The notes under the pieces: model-generated
Databases searched by the model: none
Told to the model about the DNA's origin: nothing
Seen by the model: the letters and a program-made list of their open reading frames with translations, nothing else
Assembly: GCF_000003815.2 (NCBI RefSeq)
Contig: NC_049993.1
Location: 19,825,946 to 19,889,945 of the forward strand
From: Branchiostoma floridae
Taxonomy: Eukaryota > Chordata > Leptocardii > Amphioxiformes > Branchiostomatidae
Length of the DNA: 64,000 bases
Reading direction: 5' to 3'
Made by a program: the position numbers and the translations under genes
In this document: positions 59,585 to 64,000 of the stretch, piece by piece
Layout of the letters: every line of letters starts with the position of its first letter
How positions within the stretch are numbered: the stretch's first letter is position 1

Positions 59585-59774
59585 ATATTCTTTCTTTCTG
59601 TCCATGCAGAGAGGACACAATGAATTATCAACAGTAAAAGGGTAACACAGTCATCCCCAACTAGTACACAAGGTTTCGATACGACTCGCTACGTTTTTGG
59701 CAAAGAACATGGGTCACCCTTACTCCTCCCGATAGATGTGTTGGGTTCTTTTACGTAAAGGAAAGTCGCTGACA

Positions 59775-60222
59775 TGACTAACATTCTGTTTGTGAGTATG
59801 AGTGTGCGTGCATGCTAACATTCTGTTTGTGAGTATGAGTATGCGTGCATGCTAACATTCTGTTTGTGAGTATGAGTATGCGTGCATGCTAACATTCTGT
59901 TTGTGAGTATGAGTGTGCGTGCATGCTAACATTCTGTTTGTGAGTATGAGTGTGCGTGCATGCTAACATTCTGTTTGTGAGTATGAGTATGCGTGCATGC
60001 TAACATTCTGTTTGTGAGTATGAGTATGCGTGCATGCTAACATTCTGTTTGTGAGTATGAGTGTGCGTGCATGCTAACATTCTGTTTGTGAGTATGAGTA
60101 TGCGTGCATGCTAACATTCTGTTTGTGAGTATGAGTGTGCGTGCATGCTAACATTCTGTTTGTGAGTATGAGTATGCGTGCATGCTAACATTCTGTTTGT
60201 GAGTATGAGTATGCGTGCATGC
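59775..60222. repeat. 37-bp minisatellite, about 12 copies
   Basis: The unit is 'tgctaacattctgtttgtga' followed by 'gtatgagtrtgcgtgca', nearly invariant apart from one A/G position. It starts about 560 bp upstream of the lipid-gene start codon. Each unit contains a 'tgcgtgcatgc' stretch with an NsiI-like palindrome. Confidence 0.97.
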
Positions 60223-60509
60223 TCTAGATATGATTATGTCACCTGTTCTTTCGTAAGACAAGATAAGAAAGAAATGTTTGCTTTAGGTGCAAACAATGAT
60301 TCGCTTCTTAAAATTGGAAACAAAAAAACATGTATTGCGCAACGAGGAGAAACTTCGATGCAGAATGAAACTGCAACACGGCGTTTCGGAAAATGATTAA
60401 GTGAGAATGACTTTTGATTCACAGAAGAATTGTTAAGTAGGTCAACTTTGTTGTGTAGAGTTCTCAGAACATACAAGGTGTAAAGAGTATGCCGAGTTAT
60501 AGAATGTAC
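60223..60509. other. Spacer between minisatellite and mariner element
   Basis: Unique AT-rich sequence with no supported gene or repeat terminus. Confidence 0.4.
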
Positions 60510-61091
60510 TACGAGGGGCGTGCAATAAGAAATGCCCCTGACCCACTTCCAGTTGTTTGATCTAGATGAAATGTTGTATGTGTAATGATTCATATCTTCT
60601 TGTGTTATGTTGCAAAAAGCAGTTCTGAACTAATTGTGGTTTCTGATTTACTGGTGTTTGAACTGAGTCAGGTGTGAAATGGACCAGGTGTGAAATGGAG
60701 CCAGTTGAGTGTCGCTCAGTGATCCGGTTTTTGTATTTGAAAGGACGCACACCAAAGGAGACGTTTGATGAAATGAAAGAAACTTATGGTGATGATGCCC
60801 CATCATATGGTCTTCTAAAACGCTGGCATCCTGAATTCAAACATGGTCGGAAGTCTGTGGAAACAGCTCCCAGACTCGGTCGTCCCTCTTCTGCCATTGA
60901 TGAGGCATCTGTTGGAGGACTAACCTGGGGTGTCCTACAAAAACGGTATCCAGAGCTGCATCAAATGATGGGAGAAATGCATAACTCTGGGTGCTTCCTA
61001 TGAAGAGAAAGACTAATAACTGTGCCAAGTTTCATTAATCTCCTGCTATGAGGAATGGGTCAGGGGCATTTCTTATTGCACGCCCCTCGTA
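60510..61091 (+). mobile_element. Non-autonomous mariner-derived element, copy 2
   Basis: Bounded by TA, with inverted termini 'acgaggggcgtgcaataaga' continuing 'aatgcccctgaccca' and their reverse complement. An open frame from 60674 encodes MEPVECRSVIRFLYLKGRTP and later SYGLLKRWHPEFKHGRKSVE, matching the HTH_48-type DNA-binding N-terminus of mariner transposases. It then runs into unrelated sequence and stops at 61003. The catalytic domain is missing. The same deletion is present in the copy at 10990-11572. Confidence 0.88.
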
Positions 61092-62009
61092 TATAGAATG
61101 TGGACGCGTTTTGCTCTTGCCACATATGGCTCTTTTTCAAATCGATGAAATATTGTCAGTTGTCTAAGAAAACTTTTGAAAGTTTGCCTTAGCTAAAACC
61201 ATTTTACTCGTTCTAACTCACCTGTAAGCTCAACCTAGCATGACGAACATTATATACATGTCTATATTGAACTCTACGTCTTCTGCATTAACTAGTTGTC
61301 AGTGCCCGAAGGGGCATAAACATGGTCTTCCGTAAGTTCATTCATCAATTCATTCATTCATTCACTCACTCATTCATTCGCTTACTCGTTCATTCACTAA
61401 CTCATTCATTCATTCTTACGAAACTGCCCTTACATACACCCAGTGCACAATGACGCAATGGAGCCGAAAGGTTGGCGATACAAGTCCGCGATCTTTGACC
61501 CGTCAGTAATATTGTACAATGTGTCAATCCTATCACAAAGTGTCCTTATATGATTGCGGCTAGTGTGGCATTAGTAATGAACCTGATTACCCAACTTCAG
61601 CTAATGGTAGTCAAAGTTTTAATAGATTTCCTGTTTCTAGAAAGAAATGCGTAAACGATCGCGAAAAAAAGGAATATGCGGATTACAAAAATGATTTCTA
61701 GCTACATGTAGAAAATGTGTAACTTACGTTACGTGTGTAGATGCTCAACAGCACATATGTCACGACGATATCTATATTCAAATATGTATTGATATTATTG
61801 TGCAATTCATTTTTTACCTACATAAGTTCAATCATTACGTTTATTTATGAAATCTGCTTAAGTTTGTGCTTGTCTAATCTTACGTAGCTTTTTTTGTGGC
61901 ACTGTGATTATAAGTAATGATACTTGAGTGCCGCGCCAATATGTCCATGTCTTTGTTAATATATTTTCAATTACAAAAAATATCTGGCACGCTTGTTGCC
62001 AGTGCGATG
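61092..62009. other. Intergenic AT-rich sequence
   Basis: No exon or RNA gene was seen. A short 'ttcattcattcactcactca' microsatellite lies near 61336-61420. Confidence 0.45.
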
Positions 62010-62146
62010 CTCTCTAAGCAGAGGTTAGGCTCCGGGTGTGTTTTTTACACGTTTTTATTGGGCTTGCGGGACATAAAGAAAACGGTACAAAATAGAAAGC
62101 CCGATGAAAACGCATAAAATGTTTTATAAACACTCTGCTTAGAGAG
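62010..62146. mobile_element. MITE of the 'ctccaagcagagg' family, copy 3
   Basis: Ends 'ctctctaagcagaggttagg' and 'ctctgcttagagag' are inverted. The interior has 'aaaacggtacaaaatagaaa' and 'gcccgat', shared with copy 1. Non-coding. Confidence 0.8.
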
Positions 62147-63788
62147 AACAGGTGTGACAGGTAACTCTGACAGGTGGCCAAACTTTGCCCCTTCAGCACC
62201 GCGTGGGGCACGTCTAGAACCGTCATCAGGGGCTATGACCCTTGGCTAGATGTGGCAATTTTATCAGCTAAACAAACAAATAAACAAGCAAACAAGGAGG
62301 GACAAACGCTGTGTTAAAGTTCAGGAGGTCACAGGGAAGCAGCTACAGCTTTACACTACTCACTTTAAGGTCGGTTTGTAGAAATATTTAAGACATTTTG
62401 AATTCCTCATGAAATCATTTTTAAAGTCAAGAATATTTGAACTATGCACGTTAAGGCAAAAAAAGATAATAAACCAATCATTCAAATTCGATCTGTTTAT
62501 CATAAATGTCCGCGTAAGTCGCACCATTTGCTTAGCCTTCCGACTGTTCGGTATATGCCAGACATATTGCCTGAAATTGCTTTTCGTCTGAGCTTTTTTT
62601 TAACATGCTAGCAACAATTTGACAAAAAATAACACAGCCGTAATTTCACTGAGATATACTAAATTGAACACGCATATGGAAAAAAGGACAGTCACACAGA
62701 ACTGAAATATATGCCAAATAATAGTTACAAAAGCAACTAGATATGATTGTGGAAGAATCAGATTCTAAAATCGCATCCAGTAGCGAATATCATAACCTGG
62801 ATGTCTAATCTTTATTGACGTGTAACGGAAATGTAATTAAACATTACATTTGCTCATTTTCTAATTCAGCACAAAATGACATGGCGATTTGGTAAAAAGG
62901 TTAGCGTACTTCCGGTCACTCTGAGTTTGATAGGAATGATTAAATGATTAAAAAGATGACCTTTGTGCTCTGATTCATCTGGAAAATCGACGAAAGGGGA
63001 AAACAACTCGCTAGAAAAAAAAAAACAGGATGCAGAAAGGTGTCGCATGCGCAAATAAAGCGAAAAAAAGTGATTTGATATCCGGCGTCGATTTTGTGGA
63101 TGGGTGAGAAAACAGGTGTCGTCACCTTTACTGACTCCCATCCCAGCATAGTGAATCAAGAACCCTAAACTCAAGTCAAAACAGAACAAATTGTCATCTA
63201 CAATTATAAACATATACTAGTATGTAACATAAATACCACAGCATGACATATACAAAATGTACATCATTGCATAGACCAACGACAAGAAACATGTTATCCA
63301 CAATCTACTGACACGAAGCGCAGTGTCCTTGGACTTGACAAATGAAATATTTTTTTCACGATTCTGAAATAACCTCATGCATAGAAGCTGCCGTTTGGCG
63401 ATATGATGAGGCGAATCGTCCTCCTGGTCGCCCTGTGGTTTGGTAGGAATGTAGGGAGATAACCTTTGTTCGTGCCTGTCCCCGGCTGGACAGCGTGGAC
63501 GGCCGGACTTTGGACCAGGGTTGTAGACAGCAATCGTCCTTCTGTCCTTTGATGAATTTTTGCAGCTGGGGAGGGGAAAAAATTTGCCCATTCCGTACGC
63601 AAAATTTAACCCTCAAATGCAGGGAACAGCTTTTCATAGGGTCTAGATCTCAAAATTTTCCTTAGGAGCATGCTCCCGGACCACCTAGGTACGCTGTGCC
63701 AAAGCCATTCAAAATCGAAGGGACGGAAAATGATTTCTGGCTGGCTACAACCCTGCTTCGCTCCCGGGATGGTCAGACTGGTTCGGAG
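62147..63788. other. Intergenic sequence, right flank
   Basis: AT-rich to about 63350 and more GC-rich beyond. 'aggagcatgctcccggacc' near 63664 looks like part of a dispersed repeat but has no defined ends. Minus-strand open frames of 85-124 codons near 63217-63863 lack splice context and family motifs. Confidence 0.4.
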
Positions 63789-63880
63789 TACTCTCCAAGC
63801 AGAGGTTGAGTCGCGTAGATATAGTAGTAGTCGGAAAAATACTACTATATCTACGAGACTCAACCTCTGCTTGGAGAGTA
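63789..63880. mobile_element. Near-perfect 92-bp palindromic MITE
   Basis: 'tactctccaagcagaggttg' and 'agtcgcgtagatatagtagt' are mirrored exactly but for one mismatch around a short 'agtcggaaaaat' loop. The termini match copies 1-3 of the 'ctccaagcagagg' family, with TA at both ends. If transcribed, it would fold into a long hairpin. Confidence 0.85.
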
Positions 63881-64000
63881 GGTTCGGAGCGGATTTGGTA
63901 TCTTTAAATGTGGTTTATTAAACATGTCATTAATCATTAATCATCACTTATATCATTAATCACATTGATAAGATTACAAGATATACAATGATTAGTCGAT

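Noticed and set aside
59775-60222. CRISPR array suggested by regular direct repeats
   Set aside because: Units are directly abutting 37-bp repeats without unique spacers, in an animal genome with spliced genes.
63217-63863. Minus-strand open frames of 85-124 codons near the right edge
   Set aside because: No domain motif, splice context or codon character distinguishes them from chance frames.

Overview
This is an animal nuclear genome window: many short exons with GT/AG borders, introns packed with microsatellites, small palindromic transposons and degenerate retrotransposon tails, and two runs of N (35817-36172 and 50736-50835). The large lipid-transfer gene, the transposon style and LINE tails that I associate with lancelet DNA suggest a cephalochordate (Branchiostoma). 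That is an inference from memory, not a search result.

Layout. Positions 1-5472 are mostly non-coding: diverged tandem repeats, a possible last exon of a gene entering from the left (999-1177), and a fold-back element (4164-5086) enclosing a LINE reverse-transcriptase remnant. A plus-strand gene at 5473-10744 has ten coding exons that join in frame into a 412-residue multi-pass membrane protein of unknown function. It is convergent with the dominant gene, a minus-strand large lipid transfer protein (apolipophorin/apoB type) whose coding exons run from 59164 down to 12457. A 0.58-kb mariner-derived element sits between the two 3' ends. Upstream of the lipid gene (59391-64000) lie a 37-bp minisatellite, a second copy of the mariner-derived element and three palindromic MITEs.

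I traced 56 coding exons of the lipid-transfer gene. They total 10,970 nt (about 3,656 codons), and the reading phase shows that at least one further exon is missing at the 356-N gap. The order is signal peptide, vitellogenin/lipoprotein N-terminal lipid-transfer module, a long amphipathic beta-rich body, a vWD domain with C8-like cysteine module, then an unusual tail: a vWA-like domain without a recognisable metal site and a Cys-rich segment. A TATA box and two CCAAT boxes lie just upstream of the first exon.

The most striking unexplained structure is repeated partial duplication of exon edges in this gene. At least fifteen exons have one to six extra copies of their acceptor-side or donor-side portion in the adjacent intron, some with intact splice sites. 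One (exon 46) would add 39 residues in frame. The exon 10 array carries in-frame stops.
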